Assembly: GCF_009689585.1 (NCBI RefSeq)
Contig: NZ_AP018694.1
Span: forward strand, 1,798,001-1,862,000
DNA length: 64,000 nt
Source of the DNA: Aquipluma nitroreducens
Lineage (GTDB): Bacteria > Bacteroidota > Bacteroidia > Bacteroidales > Prolixibacteraceae
Direction: 5' to 3'
Under the pieces are notes generated by a model. That model saw nothing but the letters and a program-made list of their open reading frames with translations, had not been told where the DNA came from and made no database searches. This document shows, in pieces, positions 17,826 through 26,450 of the stretch. Position numbers and translations under genes: made by a program. How positions within the stretch are numbered: the stretch's first letter is position 1; each line of letters starts with the position of its first letter.

Positions 17826-18919
17826 TGGAAGTATTGGCCATTTTTACATTGGTTTTTCTTGCTCTCCGGACGCTTATTTCGCTGGCAAACCTGATGTCGC
17901 GATTGCATCTTCCAGATAAAAAGCCCATTAGCTTCCCAAAAGTATCGGTACTGATTCCGGCGCGAAATGAAGAAGCGGTACTCGGACGGTTGTTGGATAG
18001 CCTCGAAAAACAAGATTATCCCGATTTTGAAGTAATCATTTGCGATGATCATTCGTCAGACAATACCGAAGAAATCCTGAACTGGATTGCCGGCGAAGAT
18101 GAGCGCTTTCACTGGTTTTTGGGCGAAAAACTTCCGGAGGATTGGCTGGGTAAAAATTTTGCCTGCTACCAACTGGCAAAAAAAGCTTCAGGAAAATACC
18201 TGATTTTTTTGGATGCCGATGTAGAATTGAGCACGAATGCAATCACCAAAGCAGTTGCTCTTTTTCAGAAAAACGGATTGGCACTGTTATCGGTTTTCCC
18301 GCAACAAAAAATGGAATCGTTTGCCGAACGCATCATTGTTCCGGTGATGAACTGGATACTGCAAAGCTTATTACCAATGATTTTGGTTCAGAAAAGCAAG
18401 TTCCCGTCACTTTCGGCGGCCAACGGGCAACTGATGATGTTTGATGCTGAAAATTATCGCACTCACCAATGGCACTCCAAGGTCAGGAAACAGAATGTGG
18501 AAGATATCCGACTGGCACGAATGATCAAATCAGAAGGATTTAAAATAGCTGTATTACTTGGAGATAACGATGTGTTTTGCCGAATGTACCGAAGTTTTGA
18601 CGAGGCGGTTGTCGGTTTTTCCCGGAATATTCACGAGTATTTTGGTGGCCGAAGAATAGTCATGCTTGCCTTCTGGCTCATCGTTTGTTTTGGGCCATTC
18701 ATCGTATTTTTTTCGTTTGGATGGTGGTTTTTGGGTTTATTTGTGATACTTGTTTTGGCCAATCGGTTTTTTATATCCTTAGCCTGCCGTCAAAATGTTT
18801 TTTTGTCGGTTTTGCTGCATCCGTTGCAGATGATTAGTTTTACGTTCATCGTTTTTCACCATATTTTCAGGAGAATAAAAAAAGAGACTACATGGAAGGG
18901 ACGAAAAATAAAGCTTTAA
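17825..18919 (+). CDS. Glycosyltransferase family 2, membrane-anchored (CruC-like)
   Basis: 364 aa from the ATG at 17825, which overlaps the previous stop (TAATG). One N-terminal membrane helix precedes a GT2 domain with VSVLIPARNEEAVLG (about 42-56), the ICDDHSSDNTEE loop, the metal-binding FLDADVELS and the acceptor segment NVEDIRLARMI. At least two C-terminal membrane segments (about 285-335) follow. The last gene of the tight carotenoid overlap series, it could glycosylate the 1'-hydroxyl that CruF makes, as CruC does. Substrate assignment is inference from context; other processive GT2 roles are possible. Confidence 0.7.
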   Translation: MEVLAIFTLVFLALRTLISLANLMSRLHLPDKKPISFPKVSVLIPARNEEAVLGRLLDSLEKQDYPDFEVIICDDHSSDNTEEILNWIAGEDERFHWFLGEKLPEDWLGKNFACYQLAKKASGKYLIFLDADVELSTNAITKAVALFQKNGLALLSVFPQQKMESFAERIIVPVMNWILQSLLPMILVQKSKFPSLSAANGQLMMFDAENYRTHQWHSKVRKQNVEDIRLARMIKSEGFKIAVLLGDNDVFCRMYRSFDEAVVGFSRNIHEYFGGRRIVMLAFWLIVCFGPFIVFFSFGWWFLGLFVILVLANRFFISLACRQNVFLSVLLHPLQMISFTFIVFHHIFRRIKKETTWKGRKIKL

Positions 18920-19028
18920 CGCGAAATGCAAATGGTCAGTCTCAGTGAAAATGTTACGGGATGCGGGTTCCGAGTTGTCGAAACACGAAACTCGTAACGC
19001 GCAACATCGAATGTTAAAAAATAAATAC

Positions 19029-19769
19029 ATGAAATTTAATGCACTACTATTTGCCATACTGATAATTCCTGTATTGGCGGCTACCGCTCAAAAGAAAGAT
19101 CTGGCTTATTACCAGTGCGCTTTTTTTGAAAGTTACCGTGCCGGAAACATGACCCCATGGCCAGCTCTGATTGAAGAAATGGAAAAAGAAAAATCGACAG
19201 ATATCGTCTGGCAAACCGAGATTTTAAAAGCGATGTACGGACTAGTTGGCTATGAATTTGGCCTACACGACAAAGAAATGGCGCGAACATATGTAGATAA
19301 AGCGGACGTTTATTTGGACAACCTTTTGGAGAAATATCCCCGCAATGCACAACTCCATAGCCTGGCAGGCGCTTTTTACGGGTATAAGATTGCCCTCGCG
19401 TTTTATAAAGCTCCGTTCCTGGGGCCCAAAAGCATGTATCACATGGATAAAGCACTTGAACTTGATCCGACGGAGCCAATGGGCTACATCGAAAAAGGCA
19501 ACTCGTTGCAATATCGCCCTGCAGTTTTTGGTGGCGACAAACTTGAAGCATTGAAGTTCTACCGCAAAGCGCTTGCATTGATTGAAGCTAAACCTGTTTC
19601 GAAATGCGACTGGCAGCAAATGCTATTACGCGCTTTTATCCTAAAGAATCTATACGAAACCAATCAGACTGCCGAAGCTGAAGCTTTCCTTGCCGCCATG
19701 CAAAAAGATTACGGTTCGATGGTCTGGATTAAAAAGTTTGTGGGTACCGAGTTTATGAGTGGAAAATAG
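19029..19769 (+). CDS. Exported TPR-like protein downstream of the carotenoid operon
   Basis: 246 aa from the ATG at 19029; the frame extends upstream to 18945 but the later ATG gives a clean signal peptide (MKFNALLFAILIIPVLAATAQ). The mature protein is helical, with tetratricopeptide-like pairs near residues 75-110 (KEMARTYVDKADVYLDNLLE) and 135-185 (MYHMDKALELDPTEPMG, then KLEALKFYRKALALIE). It is probably a periplasmic scaffold or assembly protein. It lies 109 bp downstream of the glycosyltransferase on the same strand, so a link to carotenoid assembly is possible but unproven. Confidence 0.65.
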   Translation: MKFNALLFAILIIPVLAATAQKKDLAYYQCAFFESYRAGNMTPWPALIEEMEKEKSTDIVWQTEILKAMYGLVGYEFGLHDKEMARTYVDKADVYLDNLLEKYPRNAQLHSLAGAFYGYKIALAFYKAPFLGPKSMYHMDKALELDPTEPMGYIEKGNSLQYRPAVFGGDKLEALKFYRKALALIEAKPVSKCDWQQMLLRAFILKNLYETNQTAEAEAFLAAMQKDYGSMVWIKKFVGTEFMSGK

Positions 19770-19779
19770 AAAAAAGAAT

Positions 19780-20538
19780 TTATACCGATGCCGTTCTAAT
19801 TTCCTGTCCCAATTCCTTCCGGATCATATTTTCAATTTTTAGAGTCAGTTCGGTCATGTCCATACCCTTGGGTTCAATCGGATCGAAAACGGTTAGTTTC
19901 AGGTGAACACCAACGGTCATCGGGAAATAACCATGTTTCATCAACTCATAGTTTCCATCAATGGCAAACGGAACAATGAGTGCTGAAGGCGCTGTTTTGT
20001 ATAGCGACGCAATACCAGCAGGCATAAAGGATTTGAGCTTCCCATCTTTGGCACGAGTTCCTTCGGGGAAAATACAGGCGGCATAATTATTGGCTTCGAT
20101 GTGTTTGCCAAGCTCTAAAATATCCTTAACTGCTTGCCTCGGATTTTTACGGTCGATCAGCACCGAACCTCCATGGCGCAGATTATACGAAATACTGGGA
20201 ATCCATTTACCTAGTTCGATTTTCGAAATAAATTTCGGATGGTTTTTCCTGAACCCAACAATTACTGCCGGAATATCGAGGGTTGTTTGATGATTTGCCA
20301 CAATAATCAACGGGCGACCCTGCGGTATTTTTTCCAATCCGCTAAAGGTAATTTTGGTTCCCAAAATCCTTAGACTATAGAGCAATCCGTAATTCAGCAC
20401 ATCAACTGCCTTTTTACGAACCGGGTAACCCCAAATCCATCGGGTGATCATCTGGATCGGATGGAAAATAACAAGCAGAAGACCAAAACAGATCAAATAG
20501 ATGGGAGTCAGAAGATAGGAAAGCAATTTTTTGATCAT
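19780..20538 (-). CDS. plsC: 1-acyl-sn-glycerol-3-phosphate acyltransferase
   Basis: 252 aa from the ATG at 20538; a longer frame to 20583 adds 15 residues not typical of the family. It has an N-terminal membrane helix (LLSYLLTPIYLICFGLLLVI) and the acyltransferase motifs VANHQTTLDIPA (H-x4-D, about 80-91), a GGSVLIDRKNPRQA segment, and FPEGTRAKDGKLKSF (about 152-166). It acylates lysophosphatidic acid to phosphatidic acid at the inner membrane. It converges with the TPR gene with only 10 bp between stops. Confidence 0.88.
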   Translation of the reverse strand: MIKKLLSYLLTPIYLICFGLLLVIFHPIQMITRWIWGYPVRKKAVDVLNYGLLYSLRILGTKITFSGLEKIPQGRPLIIVANHQTTLDIPAVIVGFRKNHPKFISKIELGKWIPSISYNLRHGGSVLIDRKNPRQAVKDILELGKHIEANNYAACIFPEGTRAKDGKLKSFMPAGIASLYKTAPSALIVPFAIDGNYELMKHGYFPMTVGVHLKLTVFDPIEPKGMDMTELTLKIENMIRKELGQEIRTASV

Positions 20539-20725
20539 AGCAAAACCAGTTTTAAACGATTGCAAAATAACCAAAAAAATCAAGCTTCTGAAAAAAGTAT
20601 TTTGAAGTTTATGTACCTGGATTCATGAAACTAACGAAAGAATCAATTGCCCTTCTGAAAGAACAAATTCAAAAATAATTGGTACTTTTAAAAGCTGCTT
20701 ATCAAAACTTAAACACGTACCAACT

Positions 20726-21658
20726 ATGAAAATCATTATTGCTCTTGCCCTGCTCTTCGTCTTTTGTTTCCCGGCATTCTCGCAGAATAATCAAAATCTG
20801 GCTGAAAAACTGGGTTTCGACCGAAATGCAAAATTACTCATCATTCATGCCGACGACATGGGATTGTCGCAGGCAACGAACAATGCGGTTATTCAGGCAT
20901 TTCAGAAAGGTGGAATCACTTCCGGAAGCATTATGGTTCCTTGTCCGTGGTTCTCTGACATTGCAGAATTTGCAAAAAACAACACACAATTCGATATTGG
21001 CATTCATCTGACTTTAACTTCGGAGTGGGATAGCTATTTCTTTGGAGGAGTTTCTCCGGCATCAGCCATTCCAAATCTGTTGAATCAAAAAGGATATTTT
21101 TATCCGTCGGTTGAAGAATTTGCCAAACATGCCAATGGCGCTGAAGTGGAAAAAGAAATCAGGGCACAAATTGAACGGGCGCTGGCATTTGGAATCAAGC
21201 CAACACATTTGGACAACCACATGGGAACCATCCTTGCTTCTCCGGAATATTACCAGATTTTACTGAAAATGGGGCACGAATATCGGCTGCCGGTTTTGAT
21301 TCCTGCTGATATGATAGCTGGAGTATCAACCCAATTGCTCGAAATGCTGAGCCGCGACAATGTAGTAGTGGATCATTTATTCATGCTTAATCAGGCAAGT
21401 CCAGCGAAACAGTGGGGCGAACCTTACCTGAAATTCATTGAGAACATGAAACCCGGATTAAATGAAATCATTGTTCATCTGGCTATCGACAACGACGAAA
21501 CACGCGCCATCATGGTTAATCATCCCGATTTTGGAGCCGAATGGCGGCAACACGACCTGGATTTTGTACTGAGTCCCGAGTTCAAAAAAGCACTCAACGA
21601 GTACAACATCAAACTGGTTACGTGGCGGCAAATCGGTGAGGTGCAATATCCCAAGTAA
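20726..21658 (+). CDS. Exported YdjC/ChbG-family carbohydrate deacetylase
   Basis: 310-aa protein with a signal peptide (MKIIIALALLFVFCFPAFSQ) and a YdjC/ChbG deacetylase domain. Metal-binding and catalytic residues are visible in LLIIHADDMGLSQATN (the DD pair), GIHLTLTSEWDS and PTHLDNHMGTI. Characterised ChbG removes an N-acetyl group from chito-oligosaccharides in the cytoplasm; the signal peptide here suggests that the reaction happens in the periplasm. No transporter or glycosidase is adjacent, so the sugar is unknown. Confidence 0.8.
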   Translation: MKIIIALALLFVFCFPAFSQNNQNLAEKLGFDRNAKLLIIHADDMGLSQATNNAVIQAFQKGGITSGSIMVPCPWFSDIAEFAKNNTQFDIGIHLTLTSEWDSYFFGGVSPASAIPNLLNQKGYFYPSVEEFAKHANGAEVEKEIRAQIERALAFGIKPTHLDNHMGTILASPEYYQILLKMGHEYRLPVLIPADMIAGVSTQLLEMLSRDNVVVDHLFMLNQASPAKQWGEPYLKFIENMKPGLNEIIVHLAIDNDETRAIMVNHPDFGAEWRQHDLDFVLSPEFKKALNEYNIKLVTWRQIGEVQYPK

Positions 21659-21747
21659 TCACTGCCAGGGCTTCACAAAAAGCAAAACCCTTACATCAAA
21701 AGTTTTTTGTTTCTTTGACGTCATCTTTTTTTACAAACATTGCCGAT

Positions 21748-22059
21748 ATGACAAACAACGATATTCTCAAAAAACTAAGAGTTGCCCTTAAACTTCGTGA
21801 CGAAGATATTCTCGAAATTTTAAAATTGGTTGACTTTGAGGTTTCAAAGAGTGAACTTAGTGCACTTTTCCGTGCTGAAGATCACCCAAACTACAAGGAA
21901 TGCGGCGATCAATTGCTCCGGAATTTCCTGAACGGACTGATCATTTACGAGCGTGGACCGATTGCAGAGACCCAAAAACCACTTCCGGAGAAAAAAGTTG
22001 AGAGACGGGAAAAACCTGTAGTCATTATCAAGCGATCAAAAAGGCCAAGAATTGAATAG
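21748..22059 (+). CDS. DUF1456 family protein (YehS-like)
   Basis: 103 aa from the ATG at 21748; the frame opens upstream at a TTG (21715) but the ATG matches family N-termini. It contains two short repeats of the DUF1456 type, TNNDILKKLRVALKLRDEDILEILKL-like (key part ILKKLRVALKLRDEDI) and LRNFLNGLIIYERG, with a KSELSALFRAEDHPNYKECG linker. YehS-like proteins are small and of unknown function. The C-terminus is very basic (KKVERREKPVVIIKRSKRPR), which could allow nucleic acid binding. Confidence 0.75.
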   Translation: MTNNDILKKLRVALKLRDEDILEILKLVDFEVSKSELSALFRAEDHPNYKECGDQLLRNFLNGLIIYERGPIAETQKPLPEKKVERREKPVVIIKRSKRPRIE

Positions 22060-22069
22060 TTATTCCCTT

Positions 22070-22906
22070 TTAATTTCCAAGATCTGCAGGGATTTTCGGC
22101 TTCCCCGCTTCGAGCCAGGCGGTATAAATTAATCCTGCCATTGTTTTCGATGATTCCTCCAAAAGCCGGATTGTAAATAAACCTGATTCCATCCAAAGAC
22201 GCTCATAATAACGACTGTTGTATTGATTTCCAGCCTCTGTATAGGCATGACTATCTGCCTTTAACAATAAACTTACGGAGGAGTGATTGGCATATACATA
22301 ACTAAAAATGCACGACTTGACTCCATTTATTTTGGTACAGGTGAATGGCTTAAACTGAATCTCATTAATATTCCTATCGATCATCGTTTCTTCGTAACGG
22401 CGATGGATTCTGGTTTGTGCGCTCAATTGCCCATCATAGTTGGCAGTTATATGAAGCGGCATAAAACCATCGCCAACATAATGCCCCAAATCGGCTGCGG
22501 TTAAAACGGCCTGATCCCAATTCCCTGACTTAAAATCCTGAACCAATGCGTTGTAGGTTGAATCCGTGGCCCAAGGCAAAGTTCCCTCCTTTTTGATCTT
22601 CTCAATCCCATACTTTAGGTATGCCGTTTCAAAATCTTCTTCAATCCGATGTTTGCGGTTAAAATCGTCGTAATTGTCGATATCAATAAAATGCTTCGCA
22701 AATTCAGTTTTGTCATCTTTCTTCCTGAAGTCGGCATCAGAACCATGATCGCCTAGTATTGGAGCCCAAACTTTCAGTTGATTCAATTCCTTTGGAAAGA
22801 ATTCGACGCACGATGAATTGATTTTGCGATGAGCTTTTTCACCCCAACTGCAAAGACCGACAAAAAGGACAAAAAGAATTGAATATCGAACCAGAAATGA
22901 ATTCAT
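22070..22906 (-). CDS. Exported zinc-dependent phospholipase C-like protein
   Basis: 278 aa from the ATG at 22906, with a signal peptide (MNSFLVRYSILFVLFVGLCS). The mature start WGEKAHRKINSS and later DLGHYVGDGFMPLHITANYDG match the Zn-dependent phospholipase C/S1-P1 nuclease fold, in which the N-terminal Trp and a set of His/Asp residues bind three zinc ions. DHGSDADFRKK and AKHFIDIDNYDDF supply further acidic ligands. It may hydrolyse phospholipids or nucleic acids outside the inner membrane; the substrate is open. An upstream frame extension to 22942 is not needed. Confidence 0.72.
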   Translation of the reverse strand: MNSFLVRYSILFVLFVGLCSWGEKAHRKINSSCVEFFPKELNQLKVWAPILGDHGSDADFRKKDDKTEFAKHFIDIDNYDDFNRKHRIEEDFETAYLKYGIEKIKKEGTLPWATDSTYNALVQDFKSGNWDQAVLTAADLGHYVGDGFMPLHITANYDGQLSAQTRIHRRYEETMIDRNINEIQFKPFTCTKINGVKSCIFSYVYANHSSVSLLLKADSHAYTEAGNQYNSRYYERLWMESGLFTIRLLEESSKTMAGLIYTAWLEAGKPKIPADLGN

Positions 22907-22950
22907 AGATAGTATGTTGTGTGTTTTAGGCATTAAAATCAAACAAAAAA

Positions 22951-22972
22951 GGTATTCAATTTCTTGAATACC
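22951..22972. terminator. Stranded original terminator of tRNA-Cys
   Basis: GGTATTCAA-TTTC-TTGAATACC forms a perfect 9-bp stem, flanked on the minus strand by a T-run (A-run at 22944-22950 on the plus strand). It lies just beyond the left copy of the 17-bp tRNA repeat, where the tRNA transcript would have ended before the element inserted. Confidence 0.7.
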
Positions 22973-22984
22973 TTTTCATCTTTT

Positions 22985-23001
22985 GGTTGAGGTCAGTGGC
23001 G
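22985..23001. repeat. Left attachment site of the tRNA-Cys element (attL)
   Basis: GGTTGAGGTCAGTGGCG is identical to bases 32578-32594, where it forms the 3' end of tRNA-Cys (acceptor strand, discriminator and part of the T arm). A 17-bp perfect repeat 9.6 kb apart, with the integrase just inside, is the hallmark of tRNA-targeted site-specific integration. Confidence 0.88.
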
Positions 23002-23159
23002 TAAAGTAACTAAAACTATTTAATTTTAATTAAAATACGTTTTTACTAACTTATAACTTATCTATAAGGTGTTATGTGTAAAGATTAATGTAAATAATGT
23101 GTCATAAAGATGTAACTAAAAACTTATTATCTCGTATAATATCTTAGGAGTTATAATTT

Positions 23160-24398
23160 ATGGTAAATGTAAAATTTAAAATTAGAAAAAGAGAAGAAAA
23201 TGGTTTTGTGAAGTTTGAAATTACACACAACAATTTTAGAGGTCGAGTAAGAAAACATATCGGTAAAGGGTTATCATCAGAGTATGATATTTACCTGAAT
23301 GATTTTAGCAATGATATTGAGAGGTATTTCGAGGGTAAAGAAGTGACATTTGATGCTACACAGATTTACGCTAATGACTATGTTGAAAGAGCGAAACAAA
23401 AGGGTTCAATTTTTACCTATTCAGATGAGTTTATCACGCTGAAGCGTAATACATTCAACAAGAGAACGAGATGTTATTTATCAAGTTCTTCAATTAATAG
23501 TTATATTAAATCAATTAAAAACTTTAAACAATTTCTTACATCAAAGCAGTTAAGTGAATTACCTGAAGTCTTAAATGATAGTGTATTGAATGATTATTAT
23601 AATTATCTCCATCCATTATCACACAATTATCGTGTAAAAATGCACTTCCGCATCAAAGAGTTCATAACTTACTTAATGAGTGAAAAACGATTGGCAATTG
23701 ACATATCATATCTGAAATCTAATTTTTCTGAACAATACGATAATCAGGAAACAGATGATGATGATCGGGCATTAACCGTTGAGGATATGATTAAACTAAA
23801 TTCATTACGCAATGAATTTAATAAGGGTATCTTTCGATTAAAGGCTTATGAAAAATCCAAAACCATTCCTGCCAATTTACAAATAAAACAGAGATCGACT
23901 AAAGAATCTAACCTGAAGAGAACTCTGGATTGTTTCTTATTCATGTGTTCAACAGGTATGTATGTTTCTGATGTAAAAAAAATACAATTGGTATTAAAAA
24001 GTACAAGAAACGGTGAGTATATTCAGTACCGAAGGGCGAAGAATAATACTTACTGTAAAGGTATCCCAATAATAGATAATGATTGTTTTGTAGGTAAAAC
24101 ACTTCTAAAAGCCTATAATATTAAATCTGGTTCAAACTTTCCACTGAACTTATCGCTCAACCAGTTTGATAAAAACCTGAAAATAATTAGTGAATTAGCA
24201 GGTCTTAATATTAACCTAACCTCTAAGATGGGACGTAAAACGTTTGCAAGTATATACTACTTCACACACAGGATTAACATCAATGATATTCAGGTAATGT
24301 TAGGTCACAAAGAAATAAAGCACACAATGCACTACCTGCGCATTGAAGATGATGATTTTGCAACTCGAATACAGGAACAATTAGGTCTTACAGGGTAG
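23160..24398 (+). CDS. Tyrosine recombinase (integrase) of the tRNA-Cys element
   Basis: 412-aa integrase with an N-terminal arm-binding-like region (1-85), a SAM-like core-binding domain (about 90-190) and a C-terminal catalytic domain. Box II is KMGRKTFAS (Arg359, with Lys356 where a His is common), followed by MLGHKEIKHTMHY with His383 and the nucleophile Tyr392. In the box I segment CSTGMYVSDVKKI the position of the usual catalytic Arg is Tyr268. IntDOT of Bacteroides also lacks this Arg, so activity is not excluded. Its location 158 bp from attL and on the outward-facing end is standard. Confidence 0.9.
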   Translation: MVNVKFKIRKREENGFVKFEITHNNFRGRVRKHIGKGLSSEYDIYLNDFSNDIERYFEGKEVTFDATQIYANDYVERAKQKGSIFTYSDEFITLKRNTFNKRTRCYLSSSSINSYIKSIKNFKQFLTSKQLSELPEVLNDSVLNDYYNYLHPLSHNYRVKMHFRIKEFITYLMSEKRLAIDISYLKSNFSEQYDNQETDDDDRALTVEDMIKLNSLRNEFNKGIFRLKAYEKSKTIPANLQIKQRSTKESNLKRTLDCFLFMCSTGMYVSDVKKIQLVLKSTRNGEYIQYRRAKNNTYCKGIPIIDNDCFVGKTLLKAYNIKSGSNFPLNLSLNQFDKNLKIISELAGLNINLTSKMGRKTFASIYYFTHRININDIQVMLGHKEIKHTMHYLRIEDDDFATRIQEQLGLTG

Positions 24399-24779
24399 TT
24401 TTGGGGGAGCAGATTTTTTTTATATATTTTTTTTGACGACTCCAATTTTCACCAAAAGGTAAACTTTACCAGATTTTCTTTTTGTGTCGAAGATATGAAT
24501 GCCCCACCAGCGGCTCTATACATAGTTCGCTATGTAACAATCAGGATTAACAAGATACCCCTGTGGATACTGGTGGGGATAGTGGTCAGAGGTACTGGTA
24601 GGGGGTATAATATTCCGGCACTGCGTGCCGTAATATAATACCTGCTCTTTGTTGCTCTTGTCCTGATTTAATCGTTGTCCTATTTTAATCTTTATGAGGT
24701 TGTTATTAGGACGTTTTTAACAACTGTTTTCGTCCTGATTTAACTCAAAGAATTAAAAAGTTTATAAATGGAATAAAAT
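24399..24779. other. Non-coding region with several hairpins and short repeats
   Basis: No gene is seen in these 381 bp. The region contains CCCCACCAG (24502-24510), with its complement CTGGTGGGG about 60 bp on; a perfect 7-bp stem with a TTCG tetraloop, TACATAG/CTATGTA (24519-24536); a near-perfect 18-bp stem GGTATAATATTCCGGCAC/GTGCCGTAATATAATACC (24604-24642); and GTCCTnnTTTAA-like repeats at 24660, 24677 and 24732, with an inverted relative near 24702-24711. It could encode a structured RNA or be an origin (oriT/dso) or recombination accessory site. No function is assigned. Confidence 0.5.
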
Positions 24780-25141
24780 TTGATGCCTTTGAGATTGCAT
24801 TTAAGTAAATTGCCAATTAATTTACACCCATACTATTTAAACCTTCGAGAAAATCAATTGCCCAAACTTATGAAATCGAACATCATATTTTCTTTTGTCC
24901 TTATCCTTCTTATTACAATCAGTTGTAAGAAAGATTCGGAAACGATTAATAGTAGAAATTTTATAGAAATCAATGGCGATAAAAGGCTATTTGGATCAAA
25001 TTTAGATTTACATCTTTTTATCGATCACGGCACGTATGACCTTGGAATTTACGATGCCCAATATTCGAAGGAAATTGCAGGTTATCTTGTAGATCGACTT
25101 GAAATTCATTTAGTAATTACTGATAGTAATCTTTTAGATAA

Positions 25142-26450
25142 TACTACTGATGCGTTAAAATTGATCATTAAATAAATCATATTGTTCTTTGAAATTTTGA
25201 TTGACTTCTAATTCAGTAATTAGCTCCTTTACGGGTGCCTTGTCGAATACTGAAATGCCTAAGATTTGCATTATCTCATAAATAGACAGTGTACTTTTGA
25301 GTGAATATTTGACGTATGCGACAATCAGGTATGTACAGATAGCTACCCAGATATGGAGGGCAACCGCATTTTCTGAGTTACCCCAGAGTTTCTTTATCGT
25401 CAGATTTTGTTTTATCCATTTAAAGAACACTTCTATTTGCCAACGGTTACGGTACAGATAAGCAATTTCCATTGCCGATACTTCGAAGTTATTGCTTAGG
25501 AAAACGAGCAATATATTTTTCTCGTCATCGTAATATTCAACCAGTCGAAGCATTTCTGGATAAAGTTTTTTAGACTTATATCCATTTAGGTTTATAGTCT
25601 TATCGCTTCTTAATCCTGAGCGTTCGTCAATATTGTAATTGCATTCAATAACCGAGTAATCTAATGTCACTTTTGCTCTTGTAACAAAAAATGCACCTGC
25701 TCTATGAATATTGTATAAAGCGGCAAAATCAACATACGCTTTATCCATCAGATATATTGCTTCAGGGATGGGACCCATGATATCCAGTATGTTGCTATCA
25801 TGGTATTTGCCATCTGTGATAAATATAAATGCAGGAATGCTTCCTCTTAAATCGAGTAGTGTATGAATCTTTACTGCTCCCCGTGAGTACTTGCCTTTTG
25901 CCCAACTAAATAGCTTTATGCTCAAAGATATGGTTGTTGAATCAAGGGCAAATATGTCATTGTCAATATCAATATTTGGGATTGGACTGTTTGCATATAG
26001 TGGTCTGACCATTTTTATCAGGTACTCACCAAAATCAGCAAAGATCCTCCAGTCTCTTCGCTCGTTTGCACGTGAAAGGCTAGACTGATTGACATTTTGC
26101 TTTATGCCCAAATGATAAAGTTTATTTTTATGGGCTTTCAAACAAGTACAAATATCTCTTAATGAATTCCGGGAAGTGAGTTGACCAAAGAAAAGTTGAA
26201 CAAACTGGTTCCAACAGTTCAATTCCCTTACATGGTAATCTCCTTGGTAACGCTCGACGCACCTTTCAAACTCGTATTTACTGACAAACTGTAATAGCTG
26301 GGCAAAAACATATTTTCCTGAATTCATAATCTTGCACTTTTTAGGCGCAAAACTATAAGTCAATTCAAATCAAAAAATCAAAGAACGCTTGTAATGTTTT
26401 AATATATAGTTATTTATATAAGTATTTTAAAAATTAACGCATCACTAGTA
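25142..26450 (-). mobile_element. IS4-family insertion sequence (1309 bp)
   Basis: The ends are inverted repeats: TACTACTGATGCGTTAA on the left and, reverse complemented, TACTAGTGATGCGTTAA on the right (one mismatch in 17). The flanks carry a direct repeat TTTAGATAA at 25133-25141 and 26451-26459 (up to 11 bp if the shared TA is counted), within the 9-12 bp range of the IS4 family. It encodes one intact transposase. Confidence 0.85.
25155..26327 (-). CDS. IS4-family transposase
   Basis: 390 aa from the ATG at 26327 (a longer frame to 26363 exists). An N-terminal DNA-binding region (FVSKYEFERCVERYQGDYHVR, about 10-30, of which the middle part resembles DUF4372) is followed by a DDE domain: the first Asp in IFALDSTTISLS, the second in AIYLMDKAYVDFA, and the YREK-like signature YRNRWQIEVFFKWIKQN with the catalytic Glu. 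All three acidic residues are present and the frame is intact, so the element may still move. It lies inside the split lipoprotein gene, on the opposite strand. Confidence 0.9.
   Translation of the reverse strand: MNSGKYVFAQLLQFVSKYEFERCVERYQGDYHVRELNCWNQFVQLFFGQLTSRNSLRDICTCLKAHKNKLYHLGIKQNVNQSSLSRANERRDWRIFADFGEYLIKMVRPLYANSPIPNIDIDNDIFALDSTTISLSIKLFSWAKGKYSRGAVKIHTLLDLRGSIPAFIFITDGKYHDSNILDIMGPIPEAIYLMDKAYVDFAALYNIHRAGAFFVTRAKVTLDYSVIECNYNIDERSGLRSDKTINLNGYKSKKLYPEMLRLVEYYDDEKNILLVFLSNNFEVSAMEIAYLYRNRWQIEVFFKWIKQNLTIKKLWGNSENAVALHIWVAICTYLIVAYVKYSLKSTLSIYEIMQILGISVFDKAPVKELITELEVNQNFKEQYDLFNDQF

Noticed and set aside
24604-24642. Hairpin called as a Rho-independent terminator of the integrase
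   Set aside because: It lies 206 bp from the integrase stop and has no T-run on either strand.
26328-26363. N-terminal extension of the IS4 transposase
   Set aside because: The ATG at 26327 begins the family-like sequence; the extension is only a few residues of open frame.
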